Positions 47,061-60,133 of a stretch of 64,000 nucleotides of DNA are shown one piece after another. Origin of the DNA: Linnemannia schmuckeri (taxonomy: Eukaryota; Mortierellomycota; Mortierellomycetes; Mortierellales; Mortierellaceae); NCBI GenBank assembly GCA_029449235.1, contig JANATG010000001.1, forward strand, positions 1,426,001-1,490,000, given 5' to 3'. How positions within the stretch are numbered: position 1 is the first letter of the stretch; each line of letters begins with the position of its first letter. The notes under the pieces are model-generated. The model saw only the letters and a list, made by a program, of their open reading frames with translations. It ran no database searches and was not told where the DNA came from. The translations under genes and the position numbers were made by a program.

Positions 47061-48512
47061 TGTTGCTGCTGTGTTGTGATTTTTTGGTACTTGAGGTCCT
47101 TCGTGTCTCTTCCAAAGATAGGGTATTTTAAATTCTTCTGGTGCTCAACAAAAAGCAAACAACAATAGGTGACAATAGCGAAAGAGGATACAAAGAGAGG
47201 CTGAGAAAGAGAGAAGGAGAGAAGGAAGTCGAGCAAAAAGAAAAGAAAAAATGAAGCGAGGATTGCGATATGAGAAATGAACAAAAATGGAAAAGAGGAA
47301 AAGGAACGAAAATGGTACGGAAGGGGAGAGGAACAAAGACAAAGTAGCACGTTTCTTTAACGAGGACGGAGAGGAAAGGAAGAAATTACAATTAGAGGAA
47401 GGCAAAGCAGGAACAAAAGGAGAGGATGGGTTGTAGAGACTAGGCACAGGAGGTGTGTATGTATATCAAGGAGAGATGCAGAGTGAGAACAGGACAGGTG
47501 CGTCTGTCTATGGTCGAGCAAGCGAGGGTGCAAAGGAAGACAGACAGAGATAGAGAGGCAGAGGCAGAGGCAGAGAGCGAGTGTAGGAGAGAAGGAGAGA
47601 GAAAGAAAGTGAGAGAGTCAGAAAGGTGGAATTAAGAAAAAAAGACGAAAGGAGAGGCACTATAACGCTTTGCTCTGAAGAGAAAACGACCCGAATTGCC
47701 AACTTTCAAAAGCAAGGAGACACACACGAGAGAGCGACGTTATAACAAGCGAGCAAGAGTCGAGCTGAAGGCCATGAGCCAGCGAGCAAACGATCCCTTA
47801 GTACTGTAGACATCTCAATACGTAAAAAAAAAAATGTAAAAAAAAAGGAGTTAGACCATGTGCGAGACGCGTGAGTAAAGTTTGTATGAGTAAAGTTTGT
47901 ATATGAGAGGAAGATCAGATGAGTGCCTGCTTTCAACTGTGTATTTGTGCTGTCGTTGTTGACCAGGCTGAGGACAATCGTATATGGTATGTATGGTTTG
48001 TGATAATGCCATGCATTTAGATGCCAACTGTAATAATAACATAATGACATGACAGCACCATAGCTCCGCCATGAATTGTCCATCGTCCCTCTTCCCTCTT
48101 TACGTTTAATAATTACAGTACTTTTGTCTCGGGCAAATGTCATTGTATTGTTCTTGATGCATCCAATTAAAGCACTTGGAAGCAGAGCCCCCAACCCAAC
48201 TCTTCCCCTTTACGACTCCGGGACAGAATGGCATGAAAGGCCCCCGTTTTTTTGATGTTGTTGTTGTCGTTCTTATGTGTCTGTCTGCCCTGTCAAAATA
48301 GAAAATATGTCGAGGCTAAGGTACGATGTGTATGTGCCACGATAATGTGCCTGAGTGCAGATGCACTGTGAAAGACATAAGAAAAAAAAAGAAAAGTGAC
48401 TGCTGAAATGGATTTCATAGCAGATTTGTTTTTTTCCCTTTTTCACCGCCCAAACCCGGTCAGGGTCAGTTGTTTACGCTTTTCCCTCATTCACATATTC
48501 ATTCGCTGACCC
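47061..48512. promoter_or_regulatory. Divergent promoter region, RhoGAP (-) and Mtf2-like (+)
   Basis: About 1.45 kb. The part next to the RhoGAP start (47.15-47.7 kb) is CT-rich on the minus strand. Around 47.87-47.9 kb a 15-bp sequence, GAGTAAAGTTTGTAT, is directly repeated. No coding sequence was seen. Confidence -1.
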
Positions 48513-50507
48513 ATGCAACGAGTACTCTCACTGCGATCAGGTTGGTGTTAAACAAGATCACTTTCCATCGCTATTCCTCACATTAACAAGATAATGACGT
48601 TATTTATTTTTACTGTGAAGTGAAATTGACATAGTATGTTTTCTAATAAATACACAATAGGAATAATAATCCGATCTGGCTCGCAACCATGTCAGACCTC
48701 ATACCAACTGACCAGAGGTGTAGCCACAGCCGACGGCGGATCAAGGCCAGACTCGGACGATACTGTCTCCCAAGAGGCAATCACCACCGCCAATTCGGCG
48801 TTGGCTCCTAGTGCCACAGCATCTCCAGCTACCATCCCAACAGAGATGACGACAGCGGCGACCGAGAAGGAAGATTTGGTCAAAAAGTTCAAGCTGAAGC
48901 CTTCAGCTGAGGTTGGAATCCGAGCAGGCAAGCGGGAGAAGCAGAGGAAACGGGATCAGGAGGAGGCCGCTAGGAAAGCTGCCGAGGAAGAGTCACGGTC
49001 AGGAGCCGACAAGATCCATCGACTCTTTGAGAAGCTGCAGCTGGGAGATGGCGACATAGCCGAGGGAGGTTCGAGGGCGACCACAGTCGGCGTATCGGCA
49101 GGAGCAGCAGGGTCATTAAAATCAACTCTGGGAAAGAACGTTTCCGACTCTTGGAAGTTTTTATTTGACGAGGATGACCTGCATGAGAAGAAGAGCAAGG
49201 CGACGACAATAACACCAGCAGCGACTAAGGGTGCAGAGAAGGAGACATTGGACAGGATACCAGGTGCATCAGACTTATTCCCAAACCTGTCAGAGTACCG
49301 TTCATCGATCTCAGGAAAGCCATCAGCAGAGACTTTGGCCCCCAAGGGAGATCGCTGGAAGGATCCCAAGCTAAAGAGCGCAGAAAAAGATGCGTTCAAG
49401 GCTCTGTTCTCCTCGTTGTTTGAGCAAAAGCCGGCCACCCAGGACTCTGCCCCAGGAAGCAAGGTCCAGTCATTGTTCTCCAACTTCAATCGCGCAGGAA
49501 TGGATTCCTCAACGGACAGCACAAAAGCAGAGGATTCAGCAACTACGACTTTACTCGAGACTCTCGCTGCTAAAACGCCAACAACATCCGAGGTACCGAT
49601 ATCTAACGAGGATCCAATGCAGGTCCTCAACCGCCAACTGTTCAACCTGTCGAAGCGTGTTGAACCCATCTACCTGGATCACAAGCCCAAGACATCGGCA
49701 TTCCAGGCTATGGAGAGCACCGTTGCAGGACAGCACTGGATGTCTCGAGATGTAACCCGACCCAACAGCAAAAACACTCTCTTTGCGGCGATCCAGGACG
49801 AGAACAAGGTGGCGATCAGGATGAGGAACGAGCTTGTAGCTAAGAGCGGTGATGTGATCAAGATCAAGGAGTTTGTAGACGAATTGATCGCTCCCTATGT
49901 CGACTCTTCGTCGTCCGCGGGATCTAGAAATGAACCCCGTCCCTCGAGTATCAGTCTGGATGGGCTTTTGGCGCAAGCTATTTTGAGTTCTTCCGCAAGT
50001 AGCCTAGTTGGAGCCCCCGCGACATCCCTTATTCGATCCAAGGTTGAGAAAGTTCAATTCCCTCCTGTAAAAGATCAGCGTTCGTTACATCCCTTCATGG
50101 GTCACGCACTTGTGGAGCATACTCGACGACAAGGCTTGCCCGTCTTTATTCGAGTTGTCCGTACTGAGTCCTACAAGGCGCTGCTCAAGAGTCGGTGGGA
50201 TACATGGCACGATGGACCAGGATGTCTGGAGATCTTGAAGGAGATGCAGCGTAATGGAGCCCTGGTGGATCGAGAAACGTTGAGTCTTGTGAGGAAGATG
50301 CAGAGGGATATCAACGATTCTTCTGTTCCAGCTCCATTGACAGACGAGGAGACGAAGATCCAGCAGTATGGATGGGGCGACGAGGAGCAAGCAGCGCCGC
50401 TGATGGAGATGCTAAATATGATTGAGGGCGAGGTTGGGAACCGACAAGAATCGTCCAATATGAGGCATTGGACAAAGCGCGCCGACTCTAGCTTTTTGAA
50501 CCGATAA
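48513..50507 (+). CDS. Probable mitochondrial protein, Mtf2/Nam1-like C-terminus
   Basis: Exons 48513..48540 (28 nt) and 48661..50507, 624 aa. The short first exon supplies MQRVLSLRS and splices (CAG^GTTGGT ... AATAG^GA) into IIIRSGSQPCQTSYQLTRGVATA. The result is an Arg/Ser-rich, acid-free N-terminus typical of a mitochondrial presequence. Starting instead at the ATG at 48636 would give no such signal. The middle is charged and low complexity. The C-terminal 130 residues (HTRRQGLPVFIRVVRTESYKA, then LLKSRWDTWHDG and LEILKEMQRNGALVDRET) resemble the C-terminal domain of fungal Mtf2/Nam1 proteins, which couple mitochondrial transcription to RNA processing and translation. That family call is from memory of the pattern and is moderate. 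Confidence -1.
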
Positions 50508-50723
50508 GCCTTGGCTCTAATTAAAAAATGTCCACATTCATTCTCTCTTCCCCTGATCACCATCGTGAGACTGTCACTTACTTCAATGAGCAAAGCCACT
50601 CAAGATTTAGGACGTGGAGGGCGAGCCATGGTTGGACAAAGAGGTGCTCCCTTTTAATACCTTCTCTTCACCATCAACAGCCAACACTTTCATCTACCAA
50701 CATAACCCTATATTCATATTACC

Positions 50724-52116
50724 ATGGACGAGAATACCCTCTTCGCTATCCGCAACCTCTTCTACTCGGGTATGATCCAACCGTCCTCATCTTCACTCCT
50801 CTCACCTCTTGACACGCGTTCATCTTTTTCTGTTTCATCACGCCTTTATGGAAGAAGCACTCTTCATCCGAACCCTACCACTACGTTCACATCCCGCAAA
50901 TACACACAGCGCACTCAACTCGCATTTATTCCCATTTCCCACAAACTAAACCAACATAGGCAACTACACGCAGGTCATTTCAGAGACGACATCATCCCGC
51001 ACCCGCGCCTCCGCGAACCAGGCAACAACCCACCAATTGGACCTCTTCCTCTTCCGCTCGCTGATCGCTACAAAGAACTATACCCGTGTCGCCCAGGAGA
51101 TTACCGAGTCCCACGGATTGGGCCTCCAGGCCCTCAAGGCTCAGGCTGTTTATTTGGATGCTGTCCAGTCGGCTGATGCTGCCGGCCGGGATGCTGCTTT
51201 GGCCCATTTGAGAGACTTACTCCTTGTCCACTCGCCTGACGACCGTCAGCCGGAGATCACGGCCTTGGAGGTCAAGGTCGTTGTGGGCCAGGTCTTGGCT
51301 ACCGAAGGATTGGTCGAGGAGGCTCTTACTGTCCTCTTGCCCCACAACAACCACCTCGAGAGGTAAGAAAAACTAGAGGATGGTTGTTAACAATGGAAAG
51401 AGCGTATGCTAATACAAGGTGTAATTATGTGTAGACTGTAGATCGCTGACACGTATTATATAATAATTAATTCCAATCCTCATTTTTGATTTCCTTCACG
51501 CCTAGTGTGGCGGTCGTGGTCCAGATCTACTTGCAAATGAATCGTCTGGATCTGGCGAGGAAGGAAGTCGAGGCATGCAAATCGTGGGCAGAGGATGCAA
51601 TGTTGGCCCAGCTGATGGAAGCCTGGGTCGGACTCCGCACAGGCGGCGGCGACAAGTACCAGAACGCATACTATATTTATGAGGAAATCGCCACCTCTTC
51701 TACATCCCCCACTGTCAAGTCCTTGATTGGAGAGGCGGTGTGCAATATCCAAATGGGTCATTACCCAGAGGCTGAGGGAATCCTTCAGGAGGCTCTCTCG
51801 AGGGATCCTACTAATACTGATGCGATTGTCAATCAGATTGTTCTGTCGACCTTGTTGAGCAAGCCAGCAGAAGAGATCAGCGTCCTGGTCCAGTAAGTTT
51901 TTTGTCACCTGTCAGATGATATGTGCCTTTTTTGACTATGAAGATGACACATTACACATCATTACTTTCCATCCCTTGACCATATGTTGTCGCTTACCAC
52001 CTTCCATGAACAATAGGCAATTACAGAGCGTTGCACCAAACCATTCCTACTTGCAGGACTTGGACTTGAAGTCAAGTTTGTTTGACCGCGCTGCTCAGCG
52101 CTTTGCTGTTGCCTAA
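50724..52116 (+). CDS. SEC28: Coatomer (COPI) subunit epsilon
   Basis: Exons 50724..50769, 50960..51362, 51506..51892 and 52017..52116, 311 aa, phases close; the length fits the family (about 290-310 aa). Epsilon-COP stabilises alpha-COP in the coat of retrograde Golgi-to-ER vesicles. Recognised by the N-terminus MDENTLFAIRNLFYSGNYTQ, the helical TPR-like body (LALEVKVVVGQVLA-like, VAVVVQIYLQMNRLDLARKE, MLAQLMEAWVGL, NAYYIYEE), GHYPEAEGILQEALSRDPTN and the C-terminal HSYLQDLDLKSSLFDRAAQRF. The start has ACC before the ATG. It lies 216 bp after the Mtf2-like gene on the same strand and converges on the F-box gene. Confidence -1.
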
Positions 52117-52692
52117 AACACCCACTCAATATCTAGGCACTTTGGTATCTCTAGCTCTCTTACACACAACTCTCGACACAAAGGACAACAAACGCGTTCA
52201 ACTGAATAATGTTCCTATTACTTTTTTTTCTCTCACACCCTCGCAATGACCTCTCCCTCTCTCACCATCATGCATGCGCGTCTAAAATAAACCGGGACTT
52301 AAAAAGAAATGTATTCGAAAAAAAGTGGGTTTATTTACAAGGTCTGAACTATTTACACAACACAACTGCTTTGGAAACACTGAATCCATGCAAGGCATAT
52401 TTTTTTGGGATTTGGAAGGAGGTTTTTTTCTCACATATGTACAACAGGAACGGTAATGGACGGGTCCCAATGGAACTCAGACAAAAAGACGAGTCAAGAG
52501 TCCCAACAGGACGAAAGGGTAGGCGTTTGAGACGGGAACAGGGTAGGTGGAATTGGTTAGCAGGAAACAGTGGGCGTTACGGCACTGGGATACTTATTCA
52601 TTCAAAGAGCGAGAGACTTCAGTCTTTTCAAGGACTTCGGCAAGACAAGGATAGGACAAGACTCTTTGGCAAGAGTGAGAATGAATGAGGGC
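52117..52692. other. Convergent 3' intergenic region
   Basis: Shared 3' flank of the coatomer epsilon gene (+) and the F-box gene (-). An AATAAA at 52286-52291 could serve the coatomer gene. No coding sequence was seen. Confidence -1.
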
Positions 52693-54254
52693 TCAGGTAC
52701 TGAAACTGCAGAGGACCGGGAGGAAGCGCTGCATGCGTCTCTTGTCATCGTCACAAAACTTGACATTGTCGCCAAAAAGACGCACCTCACGTAGGCGTGA
52801 GCGGGACGCAACCACTTTGAAGCAACGAACGAGATTCTATTTATCCATGCAAAATAAAGAATATCCATAAACCGTTAGGATACAATCATTTTTGGTTGCA
52901 TTAGAAACAAAAACAATTCTGTAATTGCATGGATGAAAAAAAGAATTGTTTTTCCCATGGGTAACGAACTCACCTGACCATTGCCTTTAACAGGAGCACG
53001 GAGGACTTGGAGACGGTTGCAAGAGGTAAGAACCTGCTCGAGCTCATCACATCCCAAAAGATCACGCCAGCCGAACCAGATACGGACCAGCTGAGGACCT
53101 AGCTTAGGCAAGACGGTGTTGAAGAAGAGATCCTTGCTGTGGAAGTCGGACCAGCGCTCCACATGGAGCTCTTGGATCTGACGAGCTTTTTCCAGAAAGC
53201 TCTGCCAGAACTCAACCGTGTTGTTGTTGCGGGGCGCCGACTTGCCGGTCGAGGTCAGCTTGGGGCAGAGCGCCAGAGCCATTAGGATCAGTTGAGAATC
53301 GACAGTTCCCATGTCGAAAAATTCGAGATTCTGAGGAGGATGCTTCAGGACGGCGGCGGTGTAGACGTCGGGGCAGTTTCGAAGGTAGATCGAGACCAGA
53401 CCCGGGTTGTGCAAGACTAACGTCTCAAGCGACTGGGTGGTGATCGACTCGGGACAGATGTCCAGCTTGGTGAGCGATCGACAGTACTGGGCCAGGACAC
53501 GCGAAAAGTCGTGTGCAGGAATGGCCTGAGGAGCATGATGCAGATGGAGACTGGTCAAGTTGACAAGCGAAGGGGCTAGGGCGACACTGGTTTTGAGATC
53601 GGGCGGAGCCAGAAAGGAGATGCTGAGGTCGGTCAAGTGCTTCGAGATGGATCTGATGTTGGACCAATCTGCTCGGGTAGTGATCAGCTTGTGCAGACGA
53701 GTGCATGCGCTGATGCAATTCAAAGCGGCATCGGCATAGGTTGTGTCGTCCTTGTCGATAGAGTTGATCGAAACGCTGGTCAGATCGAGTTCCTGGATGT
53801 GAGCCATACCTTGGGCAATCGTCGGGTCCAGGGTGCGGAAGGCCTCGGTCTCAAAGGGCTCCATCAGATGGCCCTTCTCACCAGAGCGGAAGCAGAGGGA
53901 GATGGACGAGAGACGAGGGCAAGGCTCAAAGAGCTTGTCGAGCGAAGGGAACATTTCCCAGAGCTCGAGCTTGCAACGGGAGAGGGAGCGAACATAAAGA
54001 CCGCGGTTGGTGGTGGTCAAGGTGCGAACGAGAGCCTTGACCTTTGTCTCGGATCCCCGGCCATTACGAATAAAAGGGGCGCGGTAGAGAAAGACGTTGG
54101 CGTCAAAGAACCAGGTTCGGCTAACGAGGGAGCAGGCACGGAGGGAGGCCTGGATCTGCTGTGGACAAAGTTCTGCTTGGGCTTCGAGACAGGCGAGTAT
54201 CTCAAAGACGATTTCAGGCAAGGCGAGGGCTCGGTTGGTGGCGGTCGTCAACAT
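52693..54254 (-). CDS. F-box protein with leucine-rich-repeat-like body
   Basis: Exons 52974..54254 and 52693..52836 on the minus strand, 474 aa, phase 0 junction. The N-terminus (about 8-62: LALPEIVFEILACL ... ACSLVSRTWFFDANVFLYR) fits a fungal F-box-like motif that docks to Skp1 in SCF ubiquitin ligases. The rest shows irregular L-x-x-L-x-L spacing (HIQELDLTSVSI, NLTSLHLHHAP, SLTKLDICPE, LVSIYLRNCP) of an LRR-like substrate-binding domain. The second exon continues this with RLREVRLFGDNVKF and ends in a short helix. Such proteins form large families in Mortierella-like fungi. The substrate is unknown. Confidence -1.
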
Positions 54255-56681
54255 AGGTGTCAATTTCGATTTAGAAGTGTCGGTAGTGTGTGTGTGTGGT
54301 GGTACGGATGGGGGGCAGGCAATGATGACGATGCAGATACGACAAGAGACGACAAGAGACGACAAAGATAGAAGAGACAACAGAAGAAGGTTTTGACGCG
54401 AACTGTGCAGAGAGAGCGGAGTTGACACGGCTAGGATATTTTGGTAATAAGACGAACGGGTGAAACGGAGTTCTGTTCTCGTGACTCTATGTTAAGCGAC
54501 GGTGATACGACGAATAAGAGCGAAGGATGCAACAAAAAAAAAAAAGGCGCGAGAGGGAAAGAAAGGGCTGTCGGCTAGGGCCTAATATGGGTCTAGAGGG
54601 ATGCAGTCTCGAACTCGCTGGTAATTGTTTGTTGTATGCAGTAGTAGCTGTAGTGGTGGGGTTCTTTCTTTGACGCTTGGGCACGAAAGCAAGGATAAGG
54701 GGTCTGTTCACAAGTGGGAAAAGTGAAAGGAAAAGTGAAAAGAAAAGATAAAGGAAAAGAAGACGCTCAAGTCAAAGGGCGAGGCAAGAACGACAAGGTA
54801 GAGACCGAGTAAAGGAGAGCACAGAAGAGGACGTTGCCGAGGGATACTGTGATGGTGGAAATGGTGGAAAGAGGCGAAAAGGAAGAAGAAGGCAACGAAG
54901 AATAAGAGTTGCTATAGAAAGAGTTGACTACGTTTGGAGAATGTTGAGCAGAAACTAGGCGGAGTAGAGGATGGTTTGGGGAAATTTCTGTAACGTTCTC
55001 CAAACTCACAGGCAAAGCATTTTTGAAAGCTCGGGTGGATGGGGGTAGGTGGAGGGTCGAGAGAGGTAGCAGCGTGGCTAACAACAAGGAAATAAAGAAT
55101 GGAGAGAGATGGCGCTTGTTCGAAAAGTGCCAAAGTGGAGCTCAAAGGGGGTTATGTATGAACGAAAGAAAAGAAAGAGAAGAGTTGAGAATCTGGCGGG
55201 GTGAAGAGGAGAACAAGAAGAAGAGACTAAAAAAGGATCGGATAGAACAGGATAAAATGTGTGTGTGTGAAAAAGGGAAAAGGAAAAAGTTAGCTTGTTA
55301 TGTGGGGTGGATAGGGAAACTAGTGGTGAGTAGAAGGTGGAAAATAGAAAGTGTGTGTGGATTGATGAAGAAAGGGGAGAAAAGAAAAAAGAAGCTGTTC
55401 AAAAGAAAGAAAAGGTCCCTTTTATGCGAACTTTACTAGGTGGATGAACTGGTCGTGTGTTCACATCCCATAAGTGGACAAACAAGGTGACTCGAACAGC
55501 CTCCCGTCAAAAGTGTGGGGAAAAAATCATATCAATATGTCGCGCCGACTGATGAGAATACTACCACTGGCTCTTACCCAGACAAGCAAGCAAACAAGCA
55601 AACGCAGGCAGGCAGCACCTCCTCTTCTCTCTTTCCCACAACCCCTTTACACTCTCAAGGCGAGGCTGGCCCTTGTCTTTCGTCTTTTTTGCAAGTAACG
55701 AAGGGGGCAAAAGGAGAAGATGCAAGAAAGAATAGACCAACCACCTGTTTGCCCCATCCCTCCCTCCTCCACTCTCTCCACACCATTCTCAATTGATCCC
55801 TTCTTCCTCCTTCCTTCCCACTACTTCTTTTCTTCAAACACATCAATGGAAAGAGCCAATTGCCATCACATGGTACTCTTGACATGTCGATTCGGGTCGT
55901 TGTTGTCTATTGTTTGATGACTGTTTTGCTTACCATTGTGGGCGCTCTGAACGAGAGAAAGAACACACGAAGTTACATATATGAGTGTATGCTGTAGAAT
56001 TGAAATGGGGCAGGTAGGCAAGCAGGCAAGCAGGCAAGCAGGGGTGCGTGGGCGTTATATTTGTTCACTCTAGCGCCTTCCATCCTTCCATCTCGTTCCA
56101 TCCAACCATTGTTCGTTAAATCAACAAAGGTCTCGCTTGGTCTTGGTCGTTCCTTTGCAAAAGTAAACCCTTGGTGTGGCCCTTTGTCCTCCCTCTTTTT
56201 GGGTCTGTGCTTGTCAATTTCCCTGTCAGGTGTCTTTGTGCGACGAGTTGCATGAAAAACACATCTTCTTATTACTCTTGCTTCCCACCCGACCAAAACA
56301 CCAAGCTCACGCACCCCACTAACAATACAGCCAATCGATACAGAGGTTGTGGTCCAGTCGGGAAGAAGAAAGGAAGGATGGAAGGAAGGAAGAACGGAGG
56401 GCGGAAGCGACCTTTTTTGTGCGTATATGTGAGAGCAAAAAAAGAAAAACACACAACAAATTGAACCTGATATCGAAATCACTCCCACGACATGCCTCAT
56501 TCATCATGCTATACACAAGATCCTGTCGAAAAGTGAGACGGTGCGGAGGAAATTGCATGGGTACATACCCACTTCACACGAGAGGACCACAAGGATGGCA
56601 AAAGCAATCGATGAACAGCAAAGCATACAGCGCTTGAGTGAACAGAATGAGCGTGAAGAAAAAAAAGAAGAGATGCAAAGT
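54255..56681. promoter_or_regulatory. 2.4-kb region upstream of the F-box gene
   Basis: No supportable gene. From 54.5 to 55.4 kb the DNA is purine-rich on +, that is CT-rich on the F-box sense strand, and may be promoter and leader. Around 55.58 and 56.01-56.04 kb there are short CAAG/GCAAG-type tetra- and octanucleotide repeats. The right end is the 3' flank of the SWI3-like gene. Confidence -1.
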
Positions 56682-59600
56682 TTATGGAAGGGGCAACATG
56701 ACAACTCCCTCGGTATCCTTGTCGCGACTCAGAGGTCCAACCCCTTCTCCGTGTTGTGGTGTAGATGTTGATGTTGTTGTTGACGCTGGAAGGGCCGTGC
56801 TGCTGCTGTCGCTTTGGAAAGACATTCCTGTGCCCCCTACACCGCCAGGAGGAACTGTGACGCTCGCAAACACCTGTGGGTTGCCAGTCTGTCGTGCCAG
56901 GATCATCTTTTCCTGCATCGACATGATGCTCTTCTTCATCGCCAGTCGGTCCAAGTACAGTTGCTGCCGTTGGCGCTCGAGCTCGCCCTTCTCCATATCG
57001 AGTACATTCTCTAATTCCTCAAACTGCTGCAGCTTGAGCTCTAATTTCTTGAGCTGCATTTCAACCACAACAGTGACCAGCCGCTGAATCTCACGCTCCT
57101 CGTAATCAGCAAGAGACTTGGCCTTGACTGCAGCTGACCCGAGGGCTGCCGCGGCTGCCTTTTCGAGAGTCGACCGAGGGATACCTGCAATATCTCTCCC
57201 AGTCATTGCATCCTCGTCCTTGACGCCCGTGGCCTTGTCCGTGTCCGTGTCCACATCCATCGCTTCGCTCGACTCACCCTTGTCATCCGTGGGCTTGCTC
57301 TGACTCACACTGGATCGCTCTGCCTGCTCTGCCTCCATCTTCGCACTCTTGGTCGCCAAAGCAAGTTCCTTCAGAGCACTCTGGGCAGCAGCGGCAGCCA
57401 CACCGGGGTTGACAACGCTCGCCAAGAAAGCAACGACGCTCATAACCGGGTTCTCAGACTCGCTAAATGGTACTCTATTGTGCTGAAAAGATTCAAGGTC
57501 GCGCTCTGTCTTGCCTCCAAGATAAGGATCCTCGATAGGGAGCTGCAAAAAATGCAGAATGCATTGCTCTCGACCACGGGTGCCCACGTGTTCTGCGACT
57601 AGGTTCCAATCCTCGTCATACAACTCCAGACCTTCCAACAACAACAATGTCTCCTGGTCCGTCCATGGCTCATCTGACGACTGCTTGTAGCTCTGAGACT
57701 GGAACCGAATAAAGTCCCCAGAGGACATGGTCGACGGAAACCGGCCTTCCAGATAGCAGTTAGAGCAAAGCTCAAAGTTCCTGGTCTTGATGCTGTGGTA
57801 TCGGTTCTTAGTACAGTCGTTGCCGCATGTGAAGCAATTAAACTGCTGCCTCTTCTCTGCGGTCTCGTCGCTCTCTGACGCCACAGGCGTTGGACCAGGT
57901 GTGTAGATGTTTCGACGGAGTGCGAGGTTGATATCCACTTTCGTAGCTCCTGGTGTCGCGAAGTCTGCGGTTGGCTTTGTTGTTGCCGGTGAAGATGTGC
58001 TGGGTTGGAAGGGCTGGAACCCCTTGGGTGTATCAGCTGTGACCCGGAAGCTGCCAACAAATGATGGCCCAACAGTCGAAGGACGGGTATCGGGGTCAAC
58101 CTGGAACACATATTCATGCATGTAAGAAGTACAAGATTAGCAACATAGTGCCTGTACTTTTTGACAATGAAAAACAAACATAAAGGACGGTGTGTACCTG
58201 GTAGTTTATAAGGCCCCACTGCTCTAAAAGAGCATGGACTCTGATGATGGCACACACGTCTCCGGCCAAGTTACGTCTGCAAGCTGTCACAGTGAGGTAC
58301 TCAGCTGGGTTGAGGCGGTAGGTGTTGACCATAAAGTCGCGATACTCCTTGTAAACAGATGGCGATTTGTTCCTATTCTTCAGGGTAAAGAACTCTGGGA
58401 GCGATTTTTGCTCGATCTCGTGAATCTTGGAGAGAGAGAACCAAGCTGAATACGAAGGGATAATGACCTCTTGGGTCTGTTGAGAGAGATAGCGGCTAGC
58501 CTCTTCCTCCAATCGAAGCCTTTCTTCCTCAGCAAGCGTAGAAGCGTCGGTCGATTTTGGTACAGCTGCGTCCTGTTCCAACGAAGCCGTTTCATTTGTG
58601 TCCTGATCCTTGCTCGAATCTGCCTCTGCCTTGGTGTTAGTCTCCTCGTTCTTTGCATCCAGATCCATAGGCTCTGCATTTCCATCGCTACCAGTCGCAA
58701 TCTCCCGCGAGGATTCTGCTGCTAGCGGTGCGATCATTTGATCTGATGGATGAACTGGGATGTTGGCCAATTCTCCTCCAACGATGGGCTCGTACTCGTT
58801 CTTCTTTGATCCTCGTCCACGAGGGGCATTATCCTCCAACGAGACGACTTGGAGACCTGGGTGGTCGGGCTGGATATCCAAAGGTGTTAATGACGAGCTC
58901 CGCTTAACTCTCTTGGGGAGAGATTCTGCCTTTTCCGAATTGTCACGCTTGCCACCAAATCGCTGCGTAGAAGGTGCTGGTGATCCAGCGGCTGATTCTT
59001 GGTCACTGTTCTGATCAGAAGATGGCTCATAGTCTTCCTCGTTCATCCACTCGTTGTACTTGTCACTGTCCCTGATCCAGCGTGTCGAAATGCTCCAGGC
59101 CCCAGAATGTTCAGGTACTGGCTCGGGGTCCATAAACTCGCTGGTCGTCTCCAACAACCACTCGTCGTAAGAATCGGGGTAATACCAGTAGTGGACGAGG
59201 ACCTTGCCATCCTTCTTCTCTAGTGTTCGCAGCCATTCCTCGCCTTCGGGACTCTCCAGTTCCTCAGACGAATGATGGACGACGTGGGTGGCGTGTTGAA
59301 TGTCATTAGTAGAAGTTCCTAAGACGAATGAAAATGGACATTTGGCAAACCTTAGTCTTCACAACAATAACCGACAAAGTGTATCGTTGATCTTTAATGG
59401 CAAGCGAAAAAAAGAGCTCACCTCCAAGACGCTCAAGGGACGCCTCAAGCCTCTCCCGTTCATCCTCAGGGACAGAACTGTCAAAGGCGACGATAGGGTT
59501 CTTGATAACCCCCTCAGAGACAAGGTGATTCCGAATGTGTGCCACCAACTCTATATTTGGTGTCTTCCTTGCCATACTTCCGAGATCCCATCGGCGCCAA

Positions 59601-59938
59601 CCCTGAGCAAGTCGGTATTCATAAGCTGCCTTGAGTGCCTTATAGAGGGGCGATTCTGTGGTAATGGTCTCTGAGCGGAATATCTTTGCAGGGATGCGAG
59701 CAGGTCGTGCAGTGGGCAGGTGTTGTGTGCTGTTGGACCCAAGGACGTCCTCCTGAAACTGCTGGAGTGCATGGACGAACTGTGCGAGGTCCTTTGCGGT
59801 GATGGTGACGTCTGATCCCGGCCTGCTCTTGTGGAGATCGCGCGATAGGTCGTCCTTGATGCGTTCGAACTGGGCGATGGTGCTGGGAGCTTCGTAGAAC
59901 TTGAAGTCGGCGCCACCGGATTTGCGACGCGCCGTCAT
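56682..59938 (-). CDS. SWI3: SWI3/RSC8/SMARCC-type core subunit of SWI/SNF
   Basis: Exons 59422..59938, 58198..59318 and 56682..58100 on the minus strand, 1018 aa, phases close. It is the scaffold subunit of SWI/SNF-class remodellers, usually a dimer. The N-terminal module resembles animal SMARCC1/2 (LVHYWYYPDSYDEWL, WSISTRWIRDSDKYNEWMNEEDYE). Then come an acidic linker, a SWIRM domain (about 452-545, with VIIPSYSAWFSL, LNPAEYLTVTACRRNLAGDV and LLEQWGLINYQVDP), a ZZ-like zinc finger (about 633-670, CFTC, then CSNCY), a SANT domain (about 690-740, PWTDQETLLLLEGLELY, REQCILHFLQLPIEDPYL) and a coiled coil (about 880-945). Yeast SWI3 lacks the recognisable animal-type N-terminal module, so this gene looks more ancestral or animal-like. 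It lies near SNF2 and is divergent from the SR-protein gene. Confidence -1.
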
Positions 59939-60094
59939 TTTGTTTTCTGCGTACAGTGAGTTGGTTTTGTTTGAAGGGAACGCTAAGGTAGGTGAGAAGA
60001 GCGAAGGTAGCCAGGCGTCCTTTCAAATTTGATATTTGTGGCTTAGCAATGTTAAAGAAGGGTATTTTTGGGTGCTTAGGGCGTGGGCACATCG

Positions 60095-60133
<39 letters not shown>

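Noticed and set aside
50724..51176. 150-codon frame starting at the coatomer start codon
   Set aside because: After residue 15 it reads through the first intron in the wrong frame. The spliced coatomer epsilon model explains the region fully.
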